Of a stretch of 64,000 bases of DNA, positions 11,206 to 20,125 are shown in pieces (position 1 is the stretch's first letter; each line of letters starts with the position of its first letter). The position numbers were made by a program, and so were the translations under genes. Where the stretch lies: positions 82,501-146,500 of the forward strand of contig RPFO01000258.1 in NCBI GenBank assembly GCA_009746045.1, in the 5' to 3' direction. Under the pieces are notes generated by a model that searched no databases, was not told the origin of the DNA, and saw only the letters and a list, made by a program, of their open reading frames with translations. This DNA is from Mesostigma viride (Eukaryota > Streptophyta > Mesostigmatophyceae > Mesostigmatales > Mesostigmataceae).

Positions 11206-12378
11206 GAGGAGGGAGGGAGGGAGGGAGGGAGGGAGGGAGGGAGGGAGGGAGGGAGGAGGGAGGGAGGGAGGGAGGGAGGGAGGGAGGGAGGGAGGGAGGG
11301 AGGGAGGGAGGGAGGGAGGGAGGAGGGAGGGAGGGAGGGAGGGAGGGAGGGAGGGAGGGAGGAGGAGGGAGGGAGGGAGGGAGGGAGGGAGGGAGGGAGG
11401 GAGGGGGAGGGAGGGAGGAGGAGGGAGGGAGGGAGGGAGGGAGGGAGGGAGGGAGGAGGGAGGGAGGGAGGGAGGGGAGGGAGGGAGGGAGGGAGGGGAG
11501 GGAGGGAGGGAGGGAGGGAGGGAGGGAGGGAGGGAGGGAGGGAGGGAGGGAGGAGGGAGGGAGGGAGGGAGGGAGGGAGGGAGGGAGGGAGGGAGGGAGG
11601 GAGGGAGGGAGGGAGGGAGGGAGGGAGGAGAGGAGGGAGGGAGGGAGGGAGGGAGGGAGGGAGGGAGGGAGGAGGGAGGGAGGGAGGGAGGGAGGGAGGG
11701 AGGGAGGGAGGGAGGAGGAGGGAGGAGGGAGGGAGGGAGGAGGGAGGGAGGGAGGGAGGGAGGGAGGGAGGGAGGGAGGGAGGGAGGGAGGGAGGGAGGG
11801 AGGGAGGAGGGAGGAGGAGGGAGGGAGGAGGGAGGGAGGGAGGGAGGGAGGGAGGGAGGGAGGGAGGGAGGGAGGGAGGGAGGGAGGGAGGGAGGGAGGG
11901 AGGGAGGGAGGGAGGAGGGAGGAGGGAGGGAGGGAGGAGGGAGGGAGGGAGGGAGGGAGGGAGGGAGGAGGAGGGAGGGAGGGAGGGAGGGAGGGAGGGA
12001 GGGAGGGAGGGAGGGAGGGAGGGAGGGAGGGGAGGGAGGGAGGAGGGAGGGAGGAGGGAGGGAGGGAGGGAGGGAGGGAGGGAGGGAGGGAGGGAGGAGG
12101 GAGGGAGGGAGGGAGGGAGGGAGGGAGGGAGGGAGGGAGGAGGGAGGGAGGGAGGGAGGGAGGGAGGGAGGAGGGAGGGAGGGAGGGAGGGAGGGAGGGA
12201 GGGAGGGAGGAGGGAGGGAGGGAGGAGGGAGGAGGGAGGGAGGAGAGGGAGGGAGGGAGGGAGGGAGGAGGGAGGGAGGGAGGGAGGGAGGGAGGGAGGA
12301 GGGAGGGAGGGAGGGAGGAGGGAGGGAGGGAGGGGGAGGGAGGGAGGGAGGGAGGGAGGGGGAGGGAGGGAGAAAGGA
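11206..12378 (+). repeat. (GGAG)n polypurine array, 1.17 kb
   Basis: Nearly pure GGAG/GGGA units with scattered GGA triplet slips. This is a perfect purine/pyrimidine strand asymmetry, able to form triplex or quadruplex structures. Open frames on all strands are repeat artefacts. Confidence 0.95.
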
Positions 12379-12443
12379 AGGAAGGATCAGCCACGCGGCT
12401 TCCACGGTCTTTGCACCTTGCTCTCACCCCGCTATCTACGCCT

Positions 12444-12487
12444 CACGTGACGCAGTCACGTGTCTATTAATTAATTATTCAATTAAT
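12444..12487 (+). repeat. Hairpin plus TTAA tail, probable retroposon 3' end
   Basis: CACGTGAC-GCA-GTCACGTG (12444-12462), an 8-bp perfect stem, is followed by TCTATTAATTAATTA. An identical hairpin and tail occur at 34068-34110. The upstream sequences differ, so the shared part is just the 3' terminus. Confidence 0.6.
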
Positions 12488-12622
12488 CTACGCCTCGGCC
12501 CTTATACCTGGCGGTGGAATATGTCATGCGGACGCCCGGAATAGTTGTCTCCCTTAGTTGTGCATGCCTAGTAGCAACGAGAGAACCAGCGTGTGCAGGC
12601 GATCAGAAAGCCGGATCACGGT
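12488..12622. other. Unassigned spacer
   Basis: No gene or repeat recognised between the hairpin tail and the ORF1-only retroposon. Confidence 0.3.
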
Positions 12623-14590
12623 ATTAATTAATTAATTAAAATCATAGCTCCGTTGGGAGCATATGTAACACATAGCCCTGAGAAAGGGGCATCTATGGGT
12701 TTGTAATACAATCAGGGCTACAACCTGCAGGTGGAGGATGTACAACTGTCACCTGCTCTGGGTGCACAAGGTGCACCTGCACCGCCATGATGGTTCATGC
12801 CTCCTTAACAAGCACAGGCACCCAGGGGGGGCTTGAGGAGAGGGCCTAGAAGGCCTGCATGACATATGGGGTGGAGGGTATGTGGCTAGGCTATAGCTGG
12901 TGTACACATGGCATCTCAGCAGAGAGTAACTCCCTGCATAGGCATCGCATGGCTAAATTCTTAATGCATCATCCATGGGAGGTCCCATTGTAGGCTGGGC
13001 GCGGCTAGATACTGAAAGCATCATCCATGGGGGCCATTATGGGCGCACATGCGCGTGGGCCACTTGCAAGGCTAAGCCTATCTAATCTACACTACTGGTA
13101 TATTCCCTAGCCTGGAGTGGCAGGAGGGGCCTGCCAGGGCTTGTGGTCAACGTGGATGACCGCCCCCCTCCAGTATACCGGCTTCCCCCCTGCACGCTGC
13201 CGGAGCTGAAGGTAGGTCGGCCATAGCTCGCGTCGCCGCTGTTGCTGGGCCAAGGTCAAGTCGTCGTCCAGCGTGAAGCGAGTCTCCGAGAGCTTCTTGC
13301 GGCATTTAAGGAACGCCAGCTTGTCCGTCATGTACTTAAAGGTGAGGAGCACGGGTGCCGGGCCAGCCTTCCCCCGCGCGCGGGGGAGGCGGACAACCGA
13401 CATGTCCAGCTCACCAGTGAGTAACATGGGGGCAAGAATGGCGCGCTTAACTGCCTCAAGGAGACTCGTGGAGGTCTCACCTGCCGGCTGGTCGAAGTGC
13501 TTGACGATGACATTGTGGCTGCGCTTGTCGAGCTCGGCCGCCTCGCGAAGGTCGAGGGCTTGTTGCTTGAGTTGTGCCGCGATGGTGGAGGTGGTGGAGG
13601 TGGTGTGATGCTTAAGCAAGTCCGCCCAGGTGGAGGGAACATCACTGGCCGGGCCAGCAGGTGCCGGCTGGGCAGCGATTTCCTGCACCGCTTGGGCGGT
13701 GAGGCCGGCGGTGTCATGCAAGCTCTCAAGGGCGGTGGCGGTGGCTTGAAGGCGTTGGTCGAGGTCGAGGAGCTGGGCTTTGATGTCGGCAGTGAAGGCG
13801 GAAACGGCGGTGGAGGTGGAGGCGGCGGCGGTGGAAATCTGAGGAAGTTCAGCAGTCAGCGTGCCGCCGATTGCTGAAATGTCGGCAGCAAGGGGGGTCA
13901 CGTGCTGCTGGAAGGCTTCCGTCAGGATGGAACGGAGTGTGGGGGCGGAGATGGATGGAGCCCAGATCTCGCCGTCGGAGCGCTTGAGAAGGGAGTTGAG
14001 GATGGCGTGCTGGAGTTCGGGGCGCTTGCACCCGGGCAGCAGGGTGAGGTGTCGCCAGAGGCGGCCGTCCGGGAGAAGGAGGCGATTGTTCTCGTGGAGA
14101 TGGAGGCACAGGTCGTAAAGCGAAGCGTAGTCCCCGAATAAGATGCATCTCATAGCATCGGTCGGAGACGGGTTGGTCCAGTCGTAATCAGTGACCATGA
14201 AAGGCAGTTGCCGAAAGCTCGGTTCGATTGAGGGGCGGGAGGGCCCTCCTGTTTTGTCGGCTGAGCGGGTGCGCTTGGGGTCAGGCGATGCAGATGGCGA
14301 GGCGTTAAGCCCGGGAGGTTGCTGGACGACCACCAGTGCACGACTAGTGTCGCCGCTGCCTGCCGGACCTGATGGCGGAGCTGCAGCCTGAGCTGCAGAC
14401 GTATTTTCATTGCCGAGCGCAGCCGCCAGGCTGCGTTGCGTCGAGGCGCGTTTATTCGCCATATATTGCGTAATAGCGTCGGAAAATTATATCAGCATGT
14501 GCGTCTTAGAAAGACGAAGCGATTGTGATATTCACGGCTAAATTCGGTGCTCAAACGTGAAAGTTATGAGCTCCGACAGCCATGGCTACC
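12623..14590 (-). mobile_element. ORF1-only LINE-like retroposon, near full length
   Basis: Read on the minus strand: a 5' leader (about 14590-14463), one ORF (14462-13107), a ~450-bp 3' UTR, a terminal hairpin CTCCGTTGGGAG (12648-12659) and a (TTAA)n tail (12623-12640). The leader and ORF are shared with the decayed copy at 56765-57905. The ORF C-terminus plus 3' UTR is shared with 21285-21775, and the 3' UTR with the insertion at 26164-26512. No RT is encoded, and ORF1 passes straight into the 3' UTR in two independent copies. Confidence 0.8.
13107..14462 (-). CDS. LINE ORF1-like nucleic-acid-binding protein
   Basis: 451 aa, intact. The N-terminal ~85 residues are low complexity. A conserved segment around residues 90-165 (FMVTDYDWTNPSP, CILFGDYASLYDLCLHLHE) is also seen in the copy at 57000-57430. 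The middle is Ala/Thr/Gln-rich and helical. The C-terminal third, from about residue 315 (HNVIVKHFDQ), has the RRM-like plus C-terminal-domain pattern of LINE ORF1 proteins (VVRLPRARG, VLLTFKYM, DDDLTLAQQQRRRELWP, and VIHVDHKPW near the end). The likely role is RNA chaperone or binding of element RNA. Homology to ORF1p is by motif pattern, not by search. Confidence 0.7.
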   Translation of the reverse strand: MANKRASTQRSLAAALGNENTSAAQAAAPPSGPAGSGDTSRALVVVQQPPGLNASPSASPDPKRTRSADKTGGPSRPSIEPSFRQLPFMVTDYDWTNPSPTDAMRCILFGDYASLYDLCLHLHENNRLLLPDGRLWRHLTLLPGCKRPELQHAILNSLLKRSDGEIWAPSISAPTLRSILTEAFQQHVTPLAADISAIGGTLTAELPQISTAAASTSTAVSAFTADIKAQLLDLDQRLQATATALESLHDTAGLTAQAVQEIAAQPAPAGPASDVPSTWADLLKHHTTSTTSTIAAQLKQQALDLREAAELDKRSHNVIVKHFDQPAGETSTSLLEAVKRAILAPMLLTGELDMSVVRLPRARGKAGPAPVLLTFKYMTDKLAFLKCRKKLSETRFTLDDDLTLAQQQRRRELWPTYLQLRQRAGGKPVYWRGAVIHVDHKPWQAPPATPG

Positions 14591-15037
14591 TCGTGGCCGG
14601 AATTTGTGGTCCATGCAGGAGTATGGATGGATGGATAATGGATGGATGGATGGATAATGGATCACGGTATAGCTCAAGCCTACTGTTATCTTATCAACAT
14701 TTATGGAATCGAGTTCAGGATATAATTGAACGTGAATGGACGTACGCACTACACTTATCAAGGAGACAACCAACTACTCTTATATGCATTACTTTTCTTT
14801 CACATAGAAGTTTGTGAAATCTTAGTCAGCAAAACAAGTACTAATGAGACGATAAAACTGTGTACTAGTTGCCGTTCATGCTGTGCATGAAATAGGGATG
14901 AATATTAAGGCCTACAGTGTACTCTTATAACGGGAGCGCGCGGCTAGTGCATTGGTATGCATACCCCGAATGGAACCGGTGCTCCGATTGAATAGCCGGA
15001 CCAGAAACGCATGCTGCACCAATATTGGTATCTTATG
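14591..15037. other. Intergenic spacer with short ATGG repeats
   Basis: Contains two runs of GGATGGATGGATAATGG near 14620-14660 and the motif ATCAAGGAGACAACCA at 14756. No gene recognised. Confidence 0.4.
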
Positions 15038-15357
15038 CTAGGGTATTCTGATCAGACACTCCGCAAAGGTGAAAACCTTTGCGTTCAGTGCCAGGCCGCG
15101 GAAAACGCGGAAAACGCGATCTGCAAATGAATCCGACCGGAATCGAACTGGGGACCTCTCGCACCAATTTTGCTGACTATAGGACGGACGTCTCCGGTTA
15201 CCATGGCATCGCCAACTTACACCTACAGTCATCCGCAAAAGTTCTCCTGTCCGGGGAGTGATGCAAGCCTTTCGGATTTGGTACTAGATAAATCACTCGA
15301 GATCTGTGTGTAGGAGTACTACACACGTGTCTGCACGCGAGACTTGTTCTAGGGTAT
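15038..15357 (-). mobile_element. Full-length copy of the tRNA-type SINE (reverse orientation)
   Basis: Insert 15047-15348 (302 bp) is flanked by CTAGGGTAT at 15038-15046 and 15349-15357. It is the reverse complement of the SINE at 7465-7717 and extends about 50 bp further at the 5' side. A third CTAGGGTAT at about 15371 shows that the target already carried a short repeat, so the duplication is likely but not certain. Confidence 0.75.
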
Positions 15358-16127
15358 AGTTATGTTGTGCTAGGGTATAGTTAACGGGCAGAGATCATGC
15401 AGGGGGTCAGCTGGAAAAAAGGAAAAGGATATGCGATTTCTTCAAAATTGTGTGGCAGTCTACTAACAAGTTTGTGGGGCATGAGCCACCCAGAGTCACA
15501 ACAGAACAAACCAATTTCAGAGGACTAGCAAAATTTGCGGACTGCACCTTCAGCCGGCAAATCCCTGTGGACATCTGAAGTCGGCCATAGGTCATACTCC
15601 CTTCCATATCGGGTAGCATCCCTGTAGTTTGCCAGCCGTGACCCCCTACCTTGCACACAAAAAACAATGCAAGTGGCAGCTTGCGAACCACTTAGCATGT
15701 AGCATCGAATACGGGATCCCCCTGGCCGGGCGCTGCTAGCCAAACTTCATAGTTGTCCAATGAGGCATGTTAGGCAGGTCTGTCGCTCACACACACTCTA
15801 AACATATCTCTCTAATCACACTCTCTAAGCGTAACTCTCTAATCGCTGCAGTATGCACAGTAATCCCTTACTGCACAGTAATCCCTAACCCGGCTACGTG
15901 ACCTCCCGACCAAGGCCCGCGTTCACGTACCAACACCCACCCCTTCACCAGGATTCCCCCTATGGCTCGGCAAGCCAACCGCTCAGCAAAGGGCTAGTAT
16001 CCCAATCTTCTAGTCAATGGTAGCAGGTGTGCAGTCAACTCCTTGTACGGACGCCCTAAGTGACCCCACTGCCCTACGATGGGGTCAACGTAGGGCTTGG
16101 TGGTTCGCTGTACAGTTTAACGGGACT
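15358..16127. other. Intergenic region downstream of the TSJT1-like gene
   Basis: Contains small duplications (ACTCTCTAA, CTGCACAGTAATCCC near 15790-15885). It would include the 3' UTR of the minus-strand TSJT1-like gene. No gene recognised. Confidence 0.4.
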
Positions 16128-19100
16128 TCACCAGCCGTCCCTGGTAGCCTTGGCACGGGGGCTGCCCTGGGGGCTGCCCCCCAGCATCTGCCCCTTCTTG
16201 ATCGGCTTGATATATGTCAGGTTTGTGTTGCTGCCGATGCGGTGGGCAATCGCCTCGCCCTCCACACCCGGGTCGATCTCAAACTCTGCTGCCACCCGGC
16301 ACCCGGCCGGGTCCACGCTGTGCACCGCACGGAGCACCTTGTTCGGGTTGTCAAAGCTGTGGAGGCCGCCCGCCGAGGTGAAGAAGCACCCTGCCAGGGG
16401 GAGGAGGACCGGGGGGGGGGGGGGGGGCATAGTGGGTTTGGGGACAGGACAAGGGGAAAGTTGCGAGGTTTCTGGGCAAGGCGGGCAGGTTAGCTTCGGC
16501 GGTGGGGGGCAAAAGACAAGATTCAGAAGGCAGCTGATGTGATATGAGACCATTAGGAAATGCCATACCTGACCAAAAGTGCCACAGGAGGCCGTAACCC
16601 CCATGTTGGCGTGGAGACTGTCACAACCGTAAACATTGGATTACCTGGGCTGTCTGGGTATTCATGACAATCATGAAAATAACATGCTACTGTAGCATGT
16701 TGTTCAAAAAAGTCTTACAACGTCAGGGTGCACAATCTCTATGGATCATGTGCGCTGCATGCATGAGGCGCATATGTGTACAAGGGCCAGCCAACGGCGT
16801 GGCATGCGCGGCAGGGTTGACAGGGGCAGGAGTGCGAGGGGGGCCCAAGAAAAGCCTAAACCACAAACAGGATGGGGCTAGCGGGGCTCACGGAGGAGCA
16901 GTGTGTTTCTTTCGATTCTGTTTCAGTAGCATACGCAGATGATGGTCATTGTGTGATACAAGTCAATCTGATGATACCTTGGAAACGTGGATTTTCGAGC
17001 AGTCGAAAACTGAATGATCAAGGGGGCCCTACAGATGTGGCGGTTGAGGGGGCAGCTGGCAGTAGCGGGAAGACAAGGAACAGACAGGTGGCATCCATAT
17101 ACTGATACAGACATTCCATACTCTATACAATACAATACAATACAATACAATACAATACTATGCTGTGCTGTGTTGTGCTGTGCTGTGCTGTGCTGTGCTG
17201 TGCTGTGCTGTGCTGTGCTGTGCTGTGCTGTGCTGTGCTGTGCTGTGCTGTGCTGTGCTGTGCTGTGCTGTGCTGTGCTGTGCTGTGCTGTGCTGTGCTG
17301 TCCTGTCCTGTCCTGTCCTGTCCTGTCCTGTCCTGTCCTGTCCTGTCCTGTCCTGTCCTGTCCTGTCCTGTCCTGTCCTGTCCTGTCCTGTCCTGTCCTG
17401 TCCTGTCCTGTCCTGTCCTGTCCTGTCCTGTCCTGTCCTGTCCTCTCCTCTCCTCTCCTCTCCTCTCCTCTCCTCTCCTCTCCTCTCCTCTCCTCTCCTC
17501 TCCTCTCCTCTCCTTTCCTATCCTATACTACACTATACAGACATTATACTATCACAAAGGGTGGGGACGTGGGTGGCGGGTGAAGTGGGAGTGTGAAAGG
17601 GAGGGATGCAACGGCTCGTTGGTCGTCGTATGGCGATGCAAGGCACCCACTCCTCAGGTGCTTGGCTTCTGATTACTTCAGTGCACACAAGGCGGGGCAG
17701 GGGCATGGGAGACCAATGCGAAGCTGACGAAGGGATCTGGGTAGCGATATGGGGCGAGGGGCGTGGGAGATAAGGGTCCGAGCAGCAGTAGGAACATGGA
17801 GGTTTGGGGGATGGGGGGGAATGGATGGAGGGGCAAGAGCAAGACACAGGCAAGGCAAAAGAAGGGCTACAGGGGGGAGAGAGGGTGGGTAGGGTGGGGT
17901 ACCAAGATGAGGGGCGGAAGGACAAGGGCAACCAAGGATGAGATTGCCGGGGGGGCAGGGGGGGGTTGAAGGAGGGGGCAGTGGCAGGGGAGGAGAGGGG
18001 AGGTGGGGAAGGGGGGGGGGGGGGGGGAGAAAGGAGGGACCAGGAGGGCAGGGGAGAGGGGAAGGAGCAGGGCAGGGGAGGGGAGGGAAAGGGGTCACAG
18101 TCTTCTGAAGTTGCGATGTTGCATGCAGCTTTTCGGCGCCCACCTGGAGGAAATGCCGCACACGACGTTCTGCAGATGTCGTCCAGGCTGGACTGGTCGC
18201 CCGACACCAGCATGGCGCCGTCCGGGCCCACGCCCCAGAACAGCTTGGACCGGCCCTTGCTATCCTGTCGCATGTCACATGACACGAGGGATGGTTTCAC
18301 CCGTGGTGGGACAGGAAAGGCGGGCATGCGGTGGTGGCGGGACAAGTAAGGGTAACGTGTTGAAATGATAGACATGCAGTGGCAGCAGAAGCTTGGTAAT
18401 TTGGATGATAAGCTTATGGTTCTAGGCTCCAAGTACTAGAATTAGGACATTAGGTTTTGCGAGGGCAGCCCCTTGTCCCAAGGGGACGGATAGACCCCTC
18501 ACCATAAGGGGGCGGATAGACCCTTGTGTGAAGGGGACATGGTTGTAGGATAGACCGCCCGCAAAATACCAGTTGCCATCCAGGCGAGGAGAACATAGGA
18601 GAATCATAAGGAGAGCCGACACAGGAAAACTCCATAGCAGCAGATGCCATAACCACGTGTCCTGGCCTGCCTTCGAGATCCAAACTCACCCTTGCTATGA
18701 ATAGACAGTCAATGCTGGAGTCGTACAGGAAGAAGGCGAATTCGCCTTTGAGCAGCCGGAGACAGTGATCTGTACTGTAAGGGGCCCGGTCTCGCAAGGA
18801 GCGGAACATCTCTAGGACCAGCATGCCATCGGATATGTTGTCTGAACGCCGGAAACCGTACAGCTCTCTCAAATCACCAACGTTCTGCAGACGACCGGTG
18901 AAGAGAGCGAAAATTCCTCCCTCCCCCGTGAACTCCGCATACTCTGGGAGATATGCGAATGCCTGTTTGCCCACTTGGAGAATAACGGGCGTGCCCTTCG
19001 CGGATTTCGCGGACTTAAATAGCTCAATTGCCTTAATGCTATTGTTGGCTACCGGCTTGATGCCAGCGCTGTTAGCGTCTTCCCAAACGTTCAACTCTGG

Positions 19101-19139
19101 AGGCGCGTCGCCACACGGGCCGGAGAAGACACCTAGCAT
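16128..19139 (-). CDS. TSJT1-like / aluminium-induced (DUF3700) protein, class II glutamine-amidotransferase-like fold
   Basis: Three exons on the minus strand: 19139-18690, 18264-18144, 16390-16128, with GT-AG ends (GTGAGT and GTGGGC donors). Total 277 aa, close to the ~250 of plant relatives. It starts MLGVFSG exactly as the family does, followed by IFALFTGRLQNVGDLRELYG, MFRSLRDRAPY, LKGEFAFFLYD; exon 2 gives LFWGVGPDGAMLVS and SCAAFPPG; exon 3 gives CFFTSAGGLHSFDNP. These are the typical Ntn-hydrolase-like core motifs of stress- or auxin-responsive plant proteins with no proven enzyme activity. The C-terminal ~45 residues after YIKPIKKG are probably lineage specific. It is divergently transcribed from LSM8 with 986 bp between start codons. 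Unlike its neighbours it shows no obvious junction echoes. Confidence 0.9.
17127..17532 (+). repeat. Mosaic pentanucleotide array
   Basis: Lies in intron 2 of the TSJT1-like gene. Blocks follow each other: ATACA (5 units), TGCTG (~27), TCCTG (~28), TCCTC (~14), then TCCTA and ATACT. Neighbouring block units mostly differ by one base, as if the repeat mutated and re-expanded in steps. Confidence 0.95.
17970..18100 (+). repeat. G-rich low-complexity stretch in intron 2
   Basis: GGGGA-type purine-rich sequence with G runs up to about 17 nt inside intron 2 of the TSJT1-like gene. The open frames here are composition artefacts. Confidence 0.6.
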
Positions 19140-20125
19140 GGTAGCTGAGAAAACGAAGTATTTATCCGCAACGGGGTTGATAATTGAGCAGCACGCGGTC
19201 AAACAATGCGGGAAAAAAAATGCAAGGCTATCACCCTGGTGTTGACGTAAGCTGTGGGATGCTGACAAAGCAACGAAGCCGTTTAACACGCACTCGACGT
19301 GTGCCCCAACATCAACGCTGCGTGGGTGTTAGTGAAACGTTCTGCGCCTTCAGTTATTTCGGCGTGGTGGCAGCTAGGAGACGGCCATGCCTGCCGCGCG
19401 TCCTGTGCCAGTAACTTTCACCCGTACCCACGGCGCCCAGGATTTGCCTCATTGCCTGCTGGGGATGAGTGATGACTCGGAAGCTGCAGGTTGCTGGAGG
19501 CTGCTTCCATGATTCTTCCATACCGTACTCTATCAGCTTCACCATTACTTCCTGGTAAGCCACCCGTACAATGGAGCTTCGCGATCATCTGCGAACATCC
19601 TCCGAGCTGCTCGGTCCGTAATTGCTTGGACAATACAAAGGCGGTATCGGGCGGCACGGCGCCGTGGTTGCATAGGCATTCGTAGTGGTCGTACCATGGT
19701 CGTACACGAAATTTGAAAAGGCCGTACCGCCGTAGAGATCCCGAATTCTGCTACAGGTAGGGGTGGTTTAGAGGTTTAGACTTTAGACTTCAGAGCGCCA
19801 AGATTCTGGCGTCAGCAGAAGAGTATGAGGCAACCGTGTGTCCATGCCACGCGAAGGTTGAACAGACCTCGATGCAGGTGCTTTCTTACCTACCGAATGC
19901 GTGTGTGATGACTGGTGCATCCGGCATATCTTCCCGGAGTGGAAGCGTCGCCCAAATATTTACGAGCGCAGCAGCAGCAGAATTTAATTTTTCAGAAGAC
20001 ACCCTTTGGCACACAGGAAGTTTTTATATCTAAGGTGGTTGTTGCCTAGCAGCTAACCGTATCGATATGGCGATGTCTGTGGACGCTGCTGCAGTTTGAG
20101 GCACGAACGACCCATTTGCGAAGAA
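19140..20125. promoter_or_regulatory. Divergent promoter region between the TSJT1-like gene and LSM8
   Basis: 986 bp separate two start codons facing away from each other. No TATA box is obvious. A minus-strand open segment at 19354-19657 has protein-like composition in two frames but no recognised domain, and could be an unassigned exon or 5' UTR. Confidence 0.4.

Noticed and set aside
10927-12544. Open frames of 450-550 residues (Gly/Arg/Glu-rich plus strand, Pro/Ser/Leu-rich minus strand)
   Set aside because: They are translations of GGGT and GGAG arrays open in every frame; no non-repeat sequence supports coding.
17014-17672. Cys/Leu-rich 140-190 residue proteins
   Set aside because: Translation of the pentanucleotide array within an intron.
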